Source: Larix kaempferi (lineage: Eukaryota; Streptophyta; Pinopsida; Pinales; Pinaceae). Taken from it: a stretch of 64,000 nucleotides of DNA. The translations under genes and the position numbers were made by a program. The notes beneath the pieces were generated by a model. That model did no database searches. It was not told the DNA's origin and saw only the letters and a program-made list of their open reading frames with translations. This document shows positions 52,884-64,000 of the stretch, piece after piece. How positions within the stretch are numbered: the stretch's first letter is position 1; every line of letters starts with the position of its first letter. The stretch is from assembly GCA_027924585.1 (NCBI GenBank), contig BSBM01001937.1, positions 372,001 through 436,000 on the forward strand. The letters are read 5' to 3'.

Positions 52884-53824
52884 TCAGCTTCTCTCTTTCC
52901 ACACCTCCCAGGCCACAAACCCCGGGAACAATTCCCACATTTTGTTAAGGAGCTCGTTCTTGAAGGGCTGGGACAACCAAGTTGCCATGGTAAGGTCTGG
53001 ACCACTTGTAACCCTTGCATTCTTTTTGAAACTTGCTTCCACCTTGTCCCAGAGTGAGGAAGCCAGTGGGCATTCGTCCAACAAATTGTTGATGATTTCA
53101 ACGTCTTTATAACATAAACAACAATGAGATGGCCCAATCATACCCCTTTTCAGAAGGTTTTCCCAGGTTAAGATACATCGGTTGATGAGAAGCCAGGTGA
53201 AGGTTGCGATTTTGGGCCAAAGGTTCCCACACGACACCTTTCTCCATTTCTCCTGCCGCGACAACCTATGGAATTCCTCGAGCAGACTCACCGCCTCTGT
53301 GATGTTGAAGTTCCCAATTTTGGTATATCCCCAATGGACTATGTTCGACCCGTCCACCTTTCGGATCTGACAAGTACATAGTTCCTCGTAGAAATTTTTC
53401 AGGTTCTCCTCCGGAACGCAAGATTGCCACCAATGTTTTGGCTTCCACTTTTTGAATTGTTGTTCTCCCGTAGTAGTCTCCTAGAAGTCTTGAACCCATT
53501 CAGAGGACTACTCTAAAGATTTAGCTTTAAGTCCTGTATATCTTGTCTGTCTGCCATTCTAGGTGATTGATGCCAAGCGTCCCTGAGGAAAGAGGCGGAG
53601 GTTCCATCTCTCATTTCCCAGAAACTGTGCCTCTGTACTAATCCCTTGTTCAATTGCACAACTTTCCATATATGCGAGCTTGATACATCTTCCCCAAACC
53701 TGATCAAGTTCTGCTTGGGCCAGTGAGGTGCATACTTGCGGTGCCATAACAATGCCCAGGGTTCCTCCGTGTATGTGGTCCATCGCCACCAGATTTTAGC
53801 TCCAATTACCTTATTGACACACAT
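52884..53824 (-). pseudogene. LINE-3 ORF2 zinc-knuckle (zf-RVT) region
   Basis: Frame 53824-53513 (MCVNKVIGAKIWWRWTTYTE, HRKYAPHWPKQNLIRFGED) and frame 53357-52884 (WRKVSCGNLWPKIATFTWLL, CCLCYKDVEIINNLLDECPL, WELFPGFVAWEVWKE) form the region between RT and RNase H. The C-x2-C...C knuckle has asparagine in place of the usual histidine (IINNLL where LINE-1 and LINE-2 have INHLL). Confidence 0.9.
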
Positions 53825-53890
53825 TGGGATGCATAGTCCCAGGCCTCCTGCTTCTTTTGGAGTGCATAAGGTGTCCCATTTTACCAGGGC

Positions 53891-54920
53891 TCATTTCTGA
53901 TGCTCTTGGGTTCCTCCCCAAAGAAAATTCCTCTGTATGTTGTAGATTTGCTTAAGAACAACTTTTGGAGCGGCTAGCATCGGGAAGAGGTAGATGGGCA
54001 TTGCTTGAAGCACCAATTTGACTAGAATAAGACAACTTGGAAAATTAAGGGCTCTAAAAGTCCAGAGTTTCATCTTTCTCTTAAGCTTGTCCAGAAGATC
54101 CTTCCAAGAGATTTGGCGGATCGTAAAGTCAGCCAGGGGGGCACCCAAGTATTTGGAAGGGATTTGTCCTTTTGTGAATTCCAAGATACGAAGGATGTTC
54201 CTGCGAGTGATTTTCGGGGTGTTGAAAAAATAAACTTGGGATTTATCTTTGTCGGTTTCTAGTCCGCTAGCTTTTAGAAAAAGTATCAAGGACTCTTTTG
54301 ATTCATTTGGCTTCCTGGACAGAAGAGGGGCCCATCAGCATAATGTCGTTGACAAATTGTTGATGGGTTTGAGGATCCATTCCTGCACTGAGGGTAAGAC
54401 CTCATATGTAGTTGCTCCGTTGCATGGCTTTGAGCATTCTACCAAGCCCTTCAGCAATGATGATGAACATGAACAAAGATACAGGGTCCCCCTGACGAAT
54501 CTTGTGTGAGGCAGAGAAAGGTTGCGAAGGCGTTCCATTTATCAGAATCGAGAAAAAGGCCGAGGAGACTAGGCTCATCACCCATTCTATCCATTTCTCA
54601 TTAAAGCCAAAGGTCCTTAGCATTTTTGCTAGGAAGGTCCAATTGAGTTTGTCATAGGCTTTGGATAAATCAAGTTTAAGTAGCATACCTGGAATCGTGT
54701 CAGTCTTCAGGGAGTGGATGGTTTCATGGACCAAGATGATCCCGTCTAGAATTTGCAGTCCTTCAACAAAGCCTGCTTGCTTAGGTGAAATCAACACAGG
54801 GAGGAGTGGACGCAGCCGATTTGCAATGATCTTAGTTATAATTTTGTATATGACATTACAGAGGGCAATAGGTCTGAATTTGCTTGGGTCTTTCGTGCTT
54901 GTTTCCTTCAGAATGAGCAT
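53891..54920 (-). pseudogene. LINE-3 reverse transcriptase, FVDD changed to FVND
   Basis: Frame 54920-54402 holds FRPIALCNVIYKIITKIIAN, SPKQAGFVEGLQILDGIILV, LKLDLSKAYDKLNW (first catalytic Asp), FSILINGTPSQPFSASH and RQGDPVSLFMFIIIAEGLG. In the next segment (about 54360-54330) the active-site motif reads QQFVNDIMLMG, so one metal-binding aspartate has become asparagine. LINE-1 keeps FVDD. Frame 54289-53891 continues with the thumb (LRILEFTKGQIPSKYLGAPL, LNFPSCLILVKLVLQAMP). Confidence 0.93.
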
Positions 54921-55132
54921 CAGGAAAGTGACATTGAGGGCCCTTCATAATGCTTCCAGTGCATCTTGAATCTTCTACTAACTCAACACTTCCTCTTTCA
55001 ACTAGTCCCAGCATGTGTGGAAGAAATTAATGGTGAACCCATTTGGTCTTGGTGCTTTATCCACTGCCATGTGCTTGACGGCCTCATCCAATTCTTCCAT
55101 GTTTATTTGTTTCATTAGCATGGCGTTTATGG

Positions 55133-55715
55133 TCATGCCGTAATCACCGTCGGGATGTGTTGAATAACTTTATCCCTTGCAGCTCGACAATCGATGTTAG
55201 GTTCCTTCGAGAGTTCTGCAAAGAAGTCGTTCAGGGTCTGCTCCATCTCCGTTTGGGTTTCTGCATAGCTGCTGTTAGTTTTCTTCAGACGAACCACCCT
55301 ATTCCCCTGTCGATGCTGAATGGAAGCTTTGTGGAAGAACTTTGTATTACGCTCACCTTCTTTCAACCATCGATTCCTGGATTTTTGTTTCTAGAGAATC
55401 TCTTCCCGCTGTTCCTTGAGGTTGAGTTCTTTTAAAAGGTTTTGTTCTTGCTCAATGAGCTCCGCAGAGTAACCCTGGGATATTGCTGCATGCTGCACCT
55501 CTTTCATATTTTGGTCTAACTGTTTTTTCCCTTGGAAGATGTTCCCAAAGGTTTCTGAGTTCCAATGCTTGATTTTGCCTTTTAGGTACTTAAGTTTTTG
55601 TTGAAATTGGTACATCAGAGTTCCCTGGATATGAGTCGAGCCCTGCCACCACTGATGAAATTGTTCCGAGAAGTCCGGATGGAGGAGCCAGAATTGCTCA
55701 AATTGAAAAGGGCTT
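55133..55715 (-). pseudogene. LINE-3 ORF2 linker between endonuclease and RT
   Basis: Frames 55615-55391 (MYQFQQKLKYLKGKIKHWNS, LDQNMKEVQHAAISQGYSAE) and 55366-55133 (MKEGERNTKFFHKASIQHRQ, NRVVRLKKTNSSYAETQTEM) give the charged helical linker with the conserved W-K-EGERNTKFFH motif of plant LINEs. Confidence 0.87.
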
Positions 55716-56544
55716 CAAAGGTTTTCCCCTATCATTTTCCTTTCCAAGTTGATCGGCCAGTGGTCAGATCCAGTAGAGGGGAGTACCACAACAACCAACT
55801 CCCCCCCACCCATCATGACCGATTTTGAAACTAAAAACCAGTCTAACCGAGCAGTTATACTTCTATCCCCAACTCTTTTGTTGTTCCAAGTGAAGGTACT
55901 GTTGGAAGTTTTGACATTAATCAAATCTAGAGCCTCTATTTCTTCATTAAATTGTTCACTGATGGGGTTTAAATGGTGGATTCCTCCTCTCTTCTCCTCA
56001 AGGTTTCAAATCAAGTTGAAGTCTCCTCCGATGACCCATGGACGCGAACCAACCACCTCCTTTAAGTTCAACACCGATTTCAAGAAGGGGGTCTTCTAGT
56101 GAGCTGTTGAAGGCCCATAAACATTGGGCAGGAAGCCTCGATTTCTCGTTCCTGTCCCATGGAAAGAAGCCGATAGGATAAACTTGGAGGCCATACAGCC
56201 GAATAGACTTACCTCCCTGGGATTCCAAAGAATGCCAAGCCCCCCAGTTGCTCCCGTAGCGTCAATTGCTATGACTTCACATTGTTTCCAGGTTTTCTTT
56301 CTAAAGAATTGCAGGTCCTCTTCCGAACATTTGGTTTCTTGAAGGAAAACTATGGATGGCCTTTCAATCTCTATCTTCCGTCTGATTAGACAGGTCTCTT
56401 TCTAAAGAATTGGAGGTCCTCTTCCGAACATTTGGTTTCTTGAAGGAAAACTATGGATGGCCTTTCAATCTCTATCTTTCGTCTGAGGAGATAGGTCTTT
56501 AGAGGGCTATTGCAGCCTTTAATATTCCAGGATATAATCCGCAT
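55716..56544 (-). pseudogene. LINE-3 AP-like endonuclease with a 101-bp internal duplication
   Basis: ORF2 apparently starts MRIISWNIKGCNSPLK at 56544. VFLQETKCSE occurs twice because about 101 bp are tandemly duplicated (period from CTAAAGAATT at 56301 to 56402), which breaks the frame. Then follow NVYGPST, VIGGDFNLI and, in frame 55924-55715, ARLDWFLVSKS and STGSDHWPINLE, the SDH catalytic end. The SWN, QETK, GGDFN and SDH motifs are all visible. Confidence 0.9.
56294..56495. repeat. 101-bp tandem duplication inside the LINE-3 endonuclease
   Basis: The two copies, built around AAAGAATTG.AGGTCCTCTT and CTTGAAGGAAAACTATGGAT, are nearly identical, and LINE-1 has only one. 101 is not a multiple of three, so the duplication disrupted ORF2 after the insertion. 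Confidence 0.92.
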
Positions 56545-56760
56545 CTTATAACTGTTTGGGGGAGAAAGAAGCTAGTGTCGCGTCAATGGTGGGATATTGG
56601 CCCGAGGCTACCACCTTCTCCCCAACCATTTGAATTCTTTGTATGTTACTGCGCCTTCCTTGTTTATCCCCTCGCCAGTTCTTTTCCCCTTCATTTTCTT
56701 CATGGGATTCCATAGCTATGCCCAGGTACTTGATGGCTTTAGTCTTGATAATAACTTTCT

Positions 56761-57926
56761 CTAACAGAGAAACCTGTTGCGGGGGAATGGAACCGGAACA
56801 TTATCTGTACATGCCGCCTCTAGACCTTCCAGGTCTAGTACTCCCAATTCCATCTCCTCACCTTCCTCCCCATGCATGGCTAAATCCTTCACCTCTGCTG
56901 TTTTCTCTGTGTCTTGGATGGGGTTATCCAATGTGGGGGTGGGCTCCTTATCCGACGTTTCTTTGGGTTGTCCTTCCTCCATGACCGTATTCTCCTCCGC
57001 TAGCTGTAAGACTTCAAACCGATTGTGCGTCTGAGATTTCTTGTGAAGCTCTGGCCCGACTCCTCGGTTGGCTGGATGCTTCTTGTTCGCGACTTTGGTG
57101 AAACCTTCCGAGTCTTTTCCTGCCAAATTATAGGTAGCTCCGAGGTGTTTATTTAGCGGATAACCGCGAAAAAGATGTCCATGCTCATAAAATTGCCGAC
57201 AACGAAATGGGATCTGCTCATAGTCAATCGGTTGGATACGTGCATACGAGGTGTACCTCATTTCTTTGTTTGTTCATATGCCTTAACAAACACTCCCAGG
57301 GTGTTTCCTATGTCAGTATGGATTTCCTCCTTCCAATATTATGAAGGTAATGAATACAGGCGAAGCCAAATAGGGGCGATCGTCATATTTTCTTTATCAG
57401 GGTTGAAGCGTTCTTTCCATGGATGTAAGTACAACCCTGTAAAATTAAAGAAATATAGCCCATTATCAAAGATGCGAGTGCGATCTACCTCATTGAAGAA
57501 GATTATCGTGAAGAACTCTTTGGCCCCAAGTTGAAGGTCATAATGGCCTTGTGGTTTCCAAGTTGTATTAATCCACCATACTAGAGCCTTTTCTGTTGGC
57601 CAAATTCGAACAAATTTACCGATAAGTGCATGATCTTTCATATACTGAATGCCAGCGTTGACTCTTTCCGAGTTGATCTGAAGTTTTGGCACCTTTTTAG
57701 CTTTTAGCACACACTGCCCTGGTTTTTTGGTTTCTCCCACTGCTTGAGCCGATTTACTGATTCCGGTCATCCCTTCTCCTCCCATTCTTGAATGGAGGTC
57801 AACTTCTAGCGCCTTGTCTACTTCTTTCCCTTTGTCCTTAGTCAAGTGAGGGGCCAAAGCCCCCCCGCCCGTGGCTTCGCTCATGCCCACTTCAGTCTCC
57901 GTATTCTGAGGAGTCTCTTCAAACAA
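56761..57926 (-). pseudogene. LINE-3 ORF1 (DUF4283-like plus eroded zinc knuckle)
   Basis: The first frame (57926-57339, 195 codons) contains YMKDHALIGKFVRIWPTEKA, WWINTTWKPQGHYDLQLGAK, FFTIIFFNEVDRTRIFDNGL and NMTIAPIWLRLYSLPS, the DUF4283-type domain of plant LINE ORF1. After a stop and frame change, 57261-56761 carries IDYEQIPFRCRQFYEHGHLF. Here the CCHC knuckle has lost cysteines (C-x2-F, final Tyr). About 27 residues present in LINE-1 just before it are deleted. The tail is Glu-rich (HGEEGEEMELGVLDLEGLE). Confidence 0.88.
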
Positions 57927-58023
57927 CCACCCTCCAACTGGAACCTAACAAAACCTGTCCTAAACTGTAAACCCTAGTTCTCCATAGTTCCTCCCGCCTT
58001 GATCCTCACAATTTTTTCGATTC

Positions 58024-58051
58024 AGGTCCCGATGCTTACTTACAAAAAAAA
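58024..58051 (+). mobile_element. LINE-2 3' terminus displaced by LINE-3
   Basis: This is the second TSD copy AGGTCCCGATGCTT, followed by ACTTAC and eight A. It completes the LINE-2 tail interrupted at 50720, and palindrome-arm DNA follows. Confidence 0.9.
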
Positions 58052-59469
58052 TGTTTTATTTATGTTATAATTTTAATATAACAACATACATAGTGTACTT
58101 AAACCATTATCTTTTTACTTTTAATAACTAAAGTCCTTTAAAGTTACATTTATACTTTGTTGTAAAGTAAAAAAATCATCTATATGTATAACTTGCTGTG
58201 GTCAACTCAAAATCATGCTTATAATTGATTTGAAAATAAACATTTCAACATAAACCAAATGATGTCATACACATTAAGAATTACTTTGCAAAATAAACAA
58301 GACTGACATAAGGAGATTACAAATACTTTTTGATTCTTAAAGCTCAAAAACTCTTGTTTGGTTTGTCTTTCCATACTTCATACATTACATTCCAATCAAC
58401 AGTAGATAATTAAGGTCCATTCAAAGATATTCTCATGAACGCATATAGTGTATCAAATACTAGTCTTGATTTTTTAATGTCCTTAATGATGTTTTGTTTA
58501 GAAAATCTATTTTTATAATTTAATGTACTTGTAGGAATAATGAGTACAAATTCCATAATTTCATTATGAGGGTAATTTGTGCCATTATTTTGTGTTATAA
58601 AAAACTTTCCATGCTTCATTCAGTAAAAGACCCTCATAACTTAGATTTAATGAATCATAAAATATGCACAACTCTCTTTTATAGGTTTTAACATCAAATA
58701 AATGTACATTTTTGACATCATTTGATATTGTATGTAACAAATGTTGAAAAAGTTTAAAAAACTCAACGCTTTGTTTTTCTTTTTATGGTCACAACATTTT
58801 TTTAGATAATAACAAAGACCAAACAATTTTGCTGCATTAAAAAGATGAAGATTGATGGTTCTCTTGTGTTTTCAATATGAAGTTTCATAGTTTGTTTCTT
58901 ATCATTATAATCAATCTTCACAGTAGAAATATAATATATATATGACTACTTTTTTTATTTTTATTTTCAATATATTCATATTGTGAATATTATATAGAAA
59001 ATTTGAAAGATAATGTGTACTTTTTGCGAATGTATCTTTTCTCAAAAATTATTTAGACATTGTACTTATACTTCAAGAACCAACTCAATAATTGTAATGA
59101 CTACTCTTTTTAGTTAAAAAATATTGTTTAATTTGTTCAATTCACCCAACACATCAGTAAGCATATGCAAACAAAATCAAACGGAATAAAGTCGTGTCTT
59201 TTCATACCATGATGAATTTTTTCTTTCATTTTTTCACGATGTTAAAATTGTTGGCATAAGTTTCACAAGCCTTATAACAACTTCTTCCTTAGATAATTAT
59301 CTTAGTGCGTGTATTTGTAAAACATAAAAAAAATTAATTTGTATGACTTTAAGTAAATCATTAAGTTCTATTATTTTTCTTTAATGAGTTCGAAATCAAC
59401 AAATACACGTTGTTTGCAATTTTTTCAACATATAATAATTCAGGTAATTTTTTATAATTATTTGCTACT

Positions 59470-59630
59470 GCTAAAGACTCACGATGAGTTATACAATAAA
59501 TTATAATAAAGTTTGAAATATTTTTTTAAAATGAAAATAAACTATTGTAATGTTTATCACAATGACTTATATAATAAATTATAATAAAGTTGGAAATATT
59601 TTTTTTAAATGAAACCAAACTATTTTAATG
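59470..59630. repeat. Two tandem copies of a roughly 79-bp unit in the left arm
   Basis: AATAAATTATAATAAAGTT.GAAATATTTTTTT and the following ACTATT.TAATGTTTA words occur twice in a row. The right arm has only one equivalent near 60720, so this arose after the palindrome formed. Confidence 0.75.
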
Positions 59631-59691
59631 TTTAATCATTTTTGAAGATCCATATCCATTTGTATAAACAACTATTAAATCTTTATATTGA

Positions 59692-59748
59692 ATGTTTAAC
59701 ATTTATCAATTGTTTAACATTTATCAATTGTTTAACATTTATTAATTG
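59692..59748. repeat. Three tandem copies of an 18-bp unit
   Basis: TTTAACATTTATCAATTG is repeated three times (the third with T for C). In the arm's partner near 60590 only one copy is found. Confidence 0.85.
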
Positions 59749-62469
59749 GTTGATATTATCATATATTATTATTTTTTCATTCATTACATTCTTCAACTTT
59801 ATAACTTATGAAATAGATGGCATAAGACTCTTTGAATCTAAATAGATCGCATAAATAACAAGGTGTTTCTTTAAGCTTTGATAGTTGTTTTCATCAACTA
59901 TTAATGAGAAGAAATGACTTTCCAACATATTGTTTTTTTATTTAAATATCAAGGTGCCTTGAAATATAATATATAAAATCATTTGTAGATTTCATATTTG
60001 TGATATATGAAGGATACTCTTGAAACTAACATGTATGATGTTTTTGTATAAATGAGAAATTTGGAAAGTTTTTCATGTTTTGATAAAGAAATTTTTTTTT
60101 GACTCAAAATATGATTTTTTATTGGAGCAGTAATTCTTTTTTAACATATCCATTTGTGTGACATGATCTAGAATTATTTTAAGTGAAATATGTTAATAAA
60201 ACAAGAATTATTGTTATAATGATAATATTATATTTTGTGTCAAGAAGATTTATCTTTATTAAAATATGAAAAACTTTAAGAATTTTTTACTGATATGAAA
60301 ACACTATATATGCCAAAGTCTTAAGTGGTATTTTTCATACACAAATCATAAATCTGTAAATGATTTATATATTGCATATCAAGATAGTTTGAATAAATTT
60401 CGATAAAAAATATGTTGTAAAATCTTTTGTTCTCATTAATGATTGATAAAAACACTAATTGAAATGTAGAACAACACCTTGCTGTTTATGCAAGAGATTT
60501 ATATTCAAAGAGTCTTAGACCACTTTTTTCACAGTTTATGAAGTTGAAGAATGTAATGAATAGAAAATGAGAAACAACATATAATAATGTCAATCAATTA
60601 ATAAATGTTAGATGTCTTTAATATAAATATTCGATAGTTGTTTCTAGAGATAAAGATTCAATACTGATTGTATATGAACATTGTTTCGTTTTAGTTTAAA
60701 AAGAACGCTTGAAACCTTATTATAGTTCATTGTTTAGTTCTTTGTGAGTCTTTAGCAGTAGCAGATGTTTATAAAAAAAAATTGAATTATTATATATTGA
60801 AAAAATTGCAAATAAAGTGTATTTGTCAATTCAAAATTCACAATAGAGAAGTTATGAACTTAGTGATTTGATTAAAGTCATGTAAATTGATGTTTTACAA
60901 ATATACAGTGAGATGGTTATTTAGGGGAGAAGTTATTGTAAGGGTTGTGAAACTTATCCCAACAATTTTAATGTTATGAAAAAATAAAATAAAAATTTCA
61001 TTGTGGCATGATAAGACACACATTTATTCCATTCAGTTTTGTTTGCATATGCTTGCGAATGTGTTGGGTGAATTAGACAAGTTGAACATGATTTTTTAAG
61101 AAAAAATGTACACATTATAATTATTTGATTGACTTTTGAAGTAACTATAAAGTATGTTGTTTAGATGATTTTTGAGAAAAAAAACATTTATAGAATGTAC
61201 AATTTGTTTTTTAAAATTTCTATATGATTCACAATATGTATATATTGAAATTAAAGATGAAGGGGTAGTCATAGATAGACATTATAATGTATTTTTTCCT
61301 TGTACAAATATTGATTATATAGTGCTAAGAAACTAATTATAAAACCTTATATTGAAAACACATCAGATACTTACCAACAACTCACATAAAGCTATATTGC
61401 GTTTCTTATAAACTCCTTGAATGAAATATTTCCATATCTTCAACTTTTTAATGTAGTAAAATTGTTCAACTTTTGTTATTATCTAGATGAATGTTGTAGC
61501 CGTGAGAAAAATACAGAGTATTGTTTTTTTGAACTTTTTTAGCATTTGCAATTAGTTGAATGATATTATAAATGTACATTTATTTGATGTTAAAGCTTGT
61601 AAAAGATAGCTGCACTATTTTGTTGATTCATTAAATTTGGCTTGTGAGGGTTTCACAATGGAAGAAGCATGAAGACCTTTCATAATAGAAAATGGTGGCA
61701 CGCAAACTATCACCATATCATGAAATTATGGCAAATTGTACTCACTATTCCTGCAAGTACAATGAATTGTGGAAGATGATTTTCTAAACAAAACATTATC
61801 AATGACATTAAAAAATCAAAAGTAGGGTTGGATATACTAAATATGTTAATGTAAATATCTTTGAATAGACTTAGAATATTTTTTGTTGATTGAAATGTAA
61901 TGTATGAAGTATGGAGATGTACAATGTCAATAAGTGTTTTTGAACTTTGAGAATTGAGAAGTCTTCCTAATCTCCTAAAGTGGTTTTGTTTATTTTGCAA
62001 AGTAATTTGAAATTGTGTTTGAAATCTTTTTAGTTATGTCAAAGCGTTCATTTTCAAACTAGTTATAGACATGTTTTGGGATGGACACAACAATATATAT
62101 TTATTGATGATTTTTTTACTTTTCAATAAAGTATAATTGCAGTTGAAATACTTCAGTTATAAAAAACTTGAACAAAACGATGTAATGTTTTAAGCACATT
62201 GTTTATGTTGGTATATTAAATTTAGGGCATCAATAAAATATTTGTCTCTAACCATTTATTATTGATTTAAGAATTGTTTTGTAAGGAATTTTGAATTTCA
62301 TGCAAATCATTTATAATTGGTTATGGAAGTTGTAGCAGTAGTGGCATTTTTTAAAAAATTGACAAGTATTACCATTTTTAAATAGTAGGCATTTTTATTA
62401 TATTAGTTAGCAATTTTAATAATTATTATGTTGATAAAATGATTGTAGATTTTATGGTTTAGGATTTTA

Positions 62470-62700
62470 TTTGACAACAATTTATTTTGTAATAATTTTA
62501 ATGCAAATTTAATGTGAGAAAATTATTATTTGTGTTATAGCTTTAAATTCTAACCGTTTCACATTATTTTGGTTACAACTTCATATTTAATTTATTTTGT
62601 AATAATTTTAATGCAAATTTAATGTAAGAATATTATTATTTGTGTTATAGCTTTAAATTCTAACCGCTTCACATTATTTTGGTTACAACTTCATATTTTT
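62470..62700. repeat. Tandem duplication of about 119 bp
   Basis: The block from TTTATTTTGTAATAATTTTA to TTGGTTACAACTTCATATTT occurs twice with few differences. The related copy at the window start has it once and there carries the 17-bp target of the retroposon. Confidence 0.88.
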
Positions 62701-63225
62701 TGCCACATAAATGGTTCTTTGATGTTTCATGTGCATTTGCAAGATGTTTTCTTTTGTAAAATGCGAATCTAACCATGACTCAAAACCAAATCTTGTGGAT
62801 TTTGTTTATATTATGTTCAAGAGTCATAATTTTACTATTATATATGTTGTTGAAATATAGTTTGGTCAAATGATATAGTGCATTATTTTTATTACGTAAA
62901 TCTTTTTTGATATACAAGTTACAGTTACATTGATATATTCAATGATTGTTTTGGTGTATTTTTTTTGTTCATTTATTTATTTTTAATAGTAGAAAATTAT
63001 ATTATCATAATTTATAAAGATTAAAAATTAATAAGTTGATAATATAAAAATACAAACAAATTTTACACATGAATTTGAATGAAACGTAAAGTGAAAGACA
63101 TGAAAAATATATGATCGTCATCAAATTTTCGATTAACAAGCATTGCAGATTTGAAATTTTAGACCTGTTTGCAAGCATTAGCATTTATGATGACTAGTTG
63201 GCATGACATGACATCAAATTGATGG

Positions 63226-63700
63226 TTCTCACCTTCCTTATACATGTAGACATGTGACATCTAATCCTACGTGTTAAATACATTTGACATGTAGCATCTA
63301 ATCCTACGTGTTAAATACATTTCAAGCAGCTAAAAATGTCCCACACAACATCAAATTCAAAGCTTGCTCAAAATGTATGCATAATGGTTTATGTATTTTT
63401 AGTTTTTTTTACTATTTTTATATTAATTATTACAATATAATTTAACACATTTCTTCTTTATCTAATCAAATGAGATAAATTATATACATTATAGTTTTTA
63501 AAAGCAAAATTTCATTAAAATATATAAACATTTTTATCAATTATAAATTAATGTAAATCCTTTCCCTAAAATCTCAAGATAATTATATGACCAAAGCCAT
63601 CTTAGAGGAATCTCTTATTTATGTAAAATCATGTATTTAGTTTTTATTATATATATATTTTAAATATACTTAATAATAAAATTATAATACAATTTTAATT
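63226..63700. other. Extra segment relative to the 5' copy, with a 37-bp tandem repeat
   Basis: Between AATTGAT and ATAAAAATGTAAAAAAAA the first copy (near 2630) has no intervening sequence, whereas here about 470 bases lie between. The segment includes two copies of GTAGACATGTGACATCTAATC-type sequence with CCTACGTGTTAAATACATTT (63246-63322). It may be a small insertion, but no TSD or terminal repeats were recognised. Confidence 0.55.
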
Positions 63701-63729
63701 TATAAAAATGTAAAAAAAAATTTCTTTTA

Positions 63730-63895
63730 ATTTTTTTTTTAATTATAAATTTGCAATCGAAATAGTTAATTCAATGTTATACTTAAATTTTTTTTTAATT
63801 ATAAATTTGCAATCGAAATAGTTAATTCAATGTTATACTTAATTTTTTTTTTAATTATAAATTTGCAATCGAAATAGTTAATTCAATGTTATACT
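63730..63895. repeat. Three tandem copies of a 54-bp unit
   Basis: AATTATAAATTTGCAATCGA plus AATAGTTAATTCAATGTTAT recurs three times, separated by T-runs. The first window copy has one equivalent near 2680-2720. Confidence 0.9.
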
Positions 63896-64000
63896 TTTCA
63901 TTAGATCCTATTTTTTTTTAATATAGTCAATTCCTTAATTTAAAAACCAATTTCATTTTAATTATGCTATTGTTTAATATAATTTAAAATTCAAATGATG

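Larger units (their letters stand above)
50721..58023 (-). mobile_element. LINE-3, near full-length LINE (7.3 kb) nested in the LINE-2 tail
   Basis: In minus orientation it has a short 5' UTR (58023-57927), ORF1, ORF2 (endonuclease, RT, zinc knuckle, RNase H), a post-RNase H frame, ORF3, 3' UTR and poly(A). It is bounded by a 12-14-bp TSD. Its 3' end, GATGCTTACTTAC plus A residues, equals the end of LINE-2, confirming the family's natural 3' terminus. Several stops, an RT active-site change and a duplication in the endonuclease show that it is inactive. Among the copies here it gives the most complete view of the family. Confidence 0.95.
58052..63170. repeat. Giant AT-rich palindrome (foldback structure), centre near 60165
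   Basis: The left arm (58052 to about 60150) is matched in inverted orientation by the right arm (about 60185-62220), with a loop of only a few tens of bases. The right arm continues to about 63170, and the corresponding left pieces are at 44464-44903 and 18541-18757, separated by LINE insertions. Total arm length without insertions is about 2.7 to 3 kb. The arms differ by many substitutions and indels, so the structure is old. No transposase frame, TSD or known terminal motif is seen. Confidence 0.82.

Noticed and set aside
59642-59845. 67-codon frame with repeated FINCLT units
   Set aside because: The peptide repeat is the translation of an 18-bp AT-rich tandem repeat specific to one palindrome arm.

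Overview
This window looks like an intergenic, repeat-packed stretch of a large plant nuclear genome. The evidence is LINEs carrying a C-terminal RNase H, Copia-type elements with an initiator-Met-tRNA primer site, a Gypsy-type gag-protease, and long AT-rich non-coding DNA. A gymnosperm or another large-genome seed plant is plausible, but I cannot name a species. I found no host protein gene, tRNA or rRNA that I can support. Nearly everything is a transposable element or a remnant of one, mostly broken and often nested. Boundaries come from LTR ends, primer sites, polypurine tracts, poly(A) tails and target-site duplications (TSDs) read by eye.

Layout. 1-2900 is AT-rich DNA that is a direct relative of the right end of the window. 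A short retroposon with a 17-bp TSD interrupts it at 635-1986. At 3089-3551 lies the 3' end of an old Copia element. Next come two small non-autonomous LTR elements with perfect 5-bp TSDs: 3552-6221, and 6266-9277, whose 5' end is an LTR palindrome. At about 9826-14160 is a decayed minus-strand LINE. From 14160 to 18540 there is AT-rich DNA plus a 634-bp tandem duplication.

The rest is one nest. The base layer is an AT-rich giant palindrome centred near 60165. Its right arm is 60185-63170. Its left arm is split into 58052-60150, 44464-44903 and 18540-18757. LINE-1 (minus strand; 44463 down to 38299, continuing at 19049-18757) and LINE-2 (plus strand; 44904 to 50720 plus the tail 58024-58051) sit in that left arm. 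A 19.25-kb composite Gypsy structure (19050-38298, TSD GTCAT) split LINE-1. It has inverted LTRs at its outer ends, a third LTR inside, two gag-protease blocks, and a Copia-derived segment inside one gag. A non-autonomous Copia element (47253-50386) split the last ORF of LINE-2. LINE-3 (50721-58023, nearly full length) inserted into the 3' tail of LINE-2.

How the parts work together. The LINEs encode ORF1 (nucleic-acid binding), then endonuclease, reverse transcriptase, zinc knuckle and RNase H. They then carry two more conserved reading frames downstream of RNase H that I do not recognise. The small LTR elements have gag-like or coiled-coil ORFs, or none, and must depend on enzymes supplied in trans. 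Two elements have LTRs arranged as inverted repeats yet are flanked by ordinary 5-bp integrase TSDs. That pattern, and the extra LINE ORFs, are the observations most worth following up.
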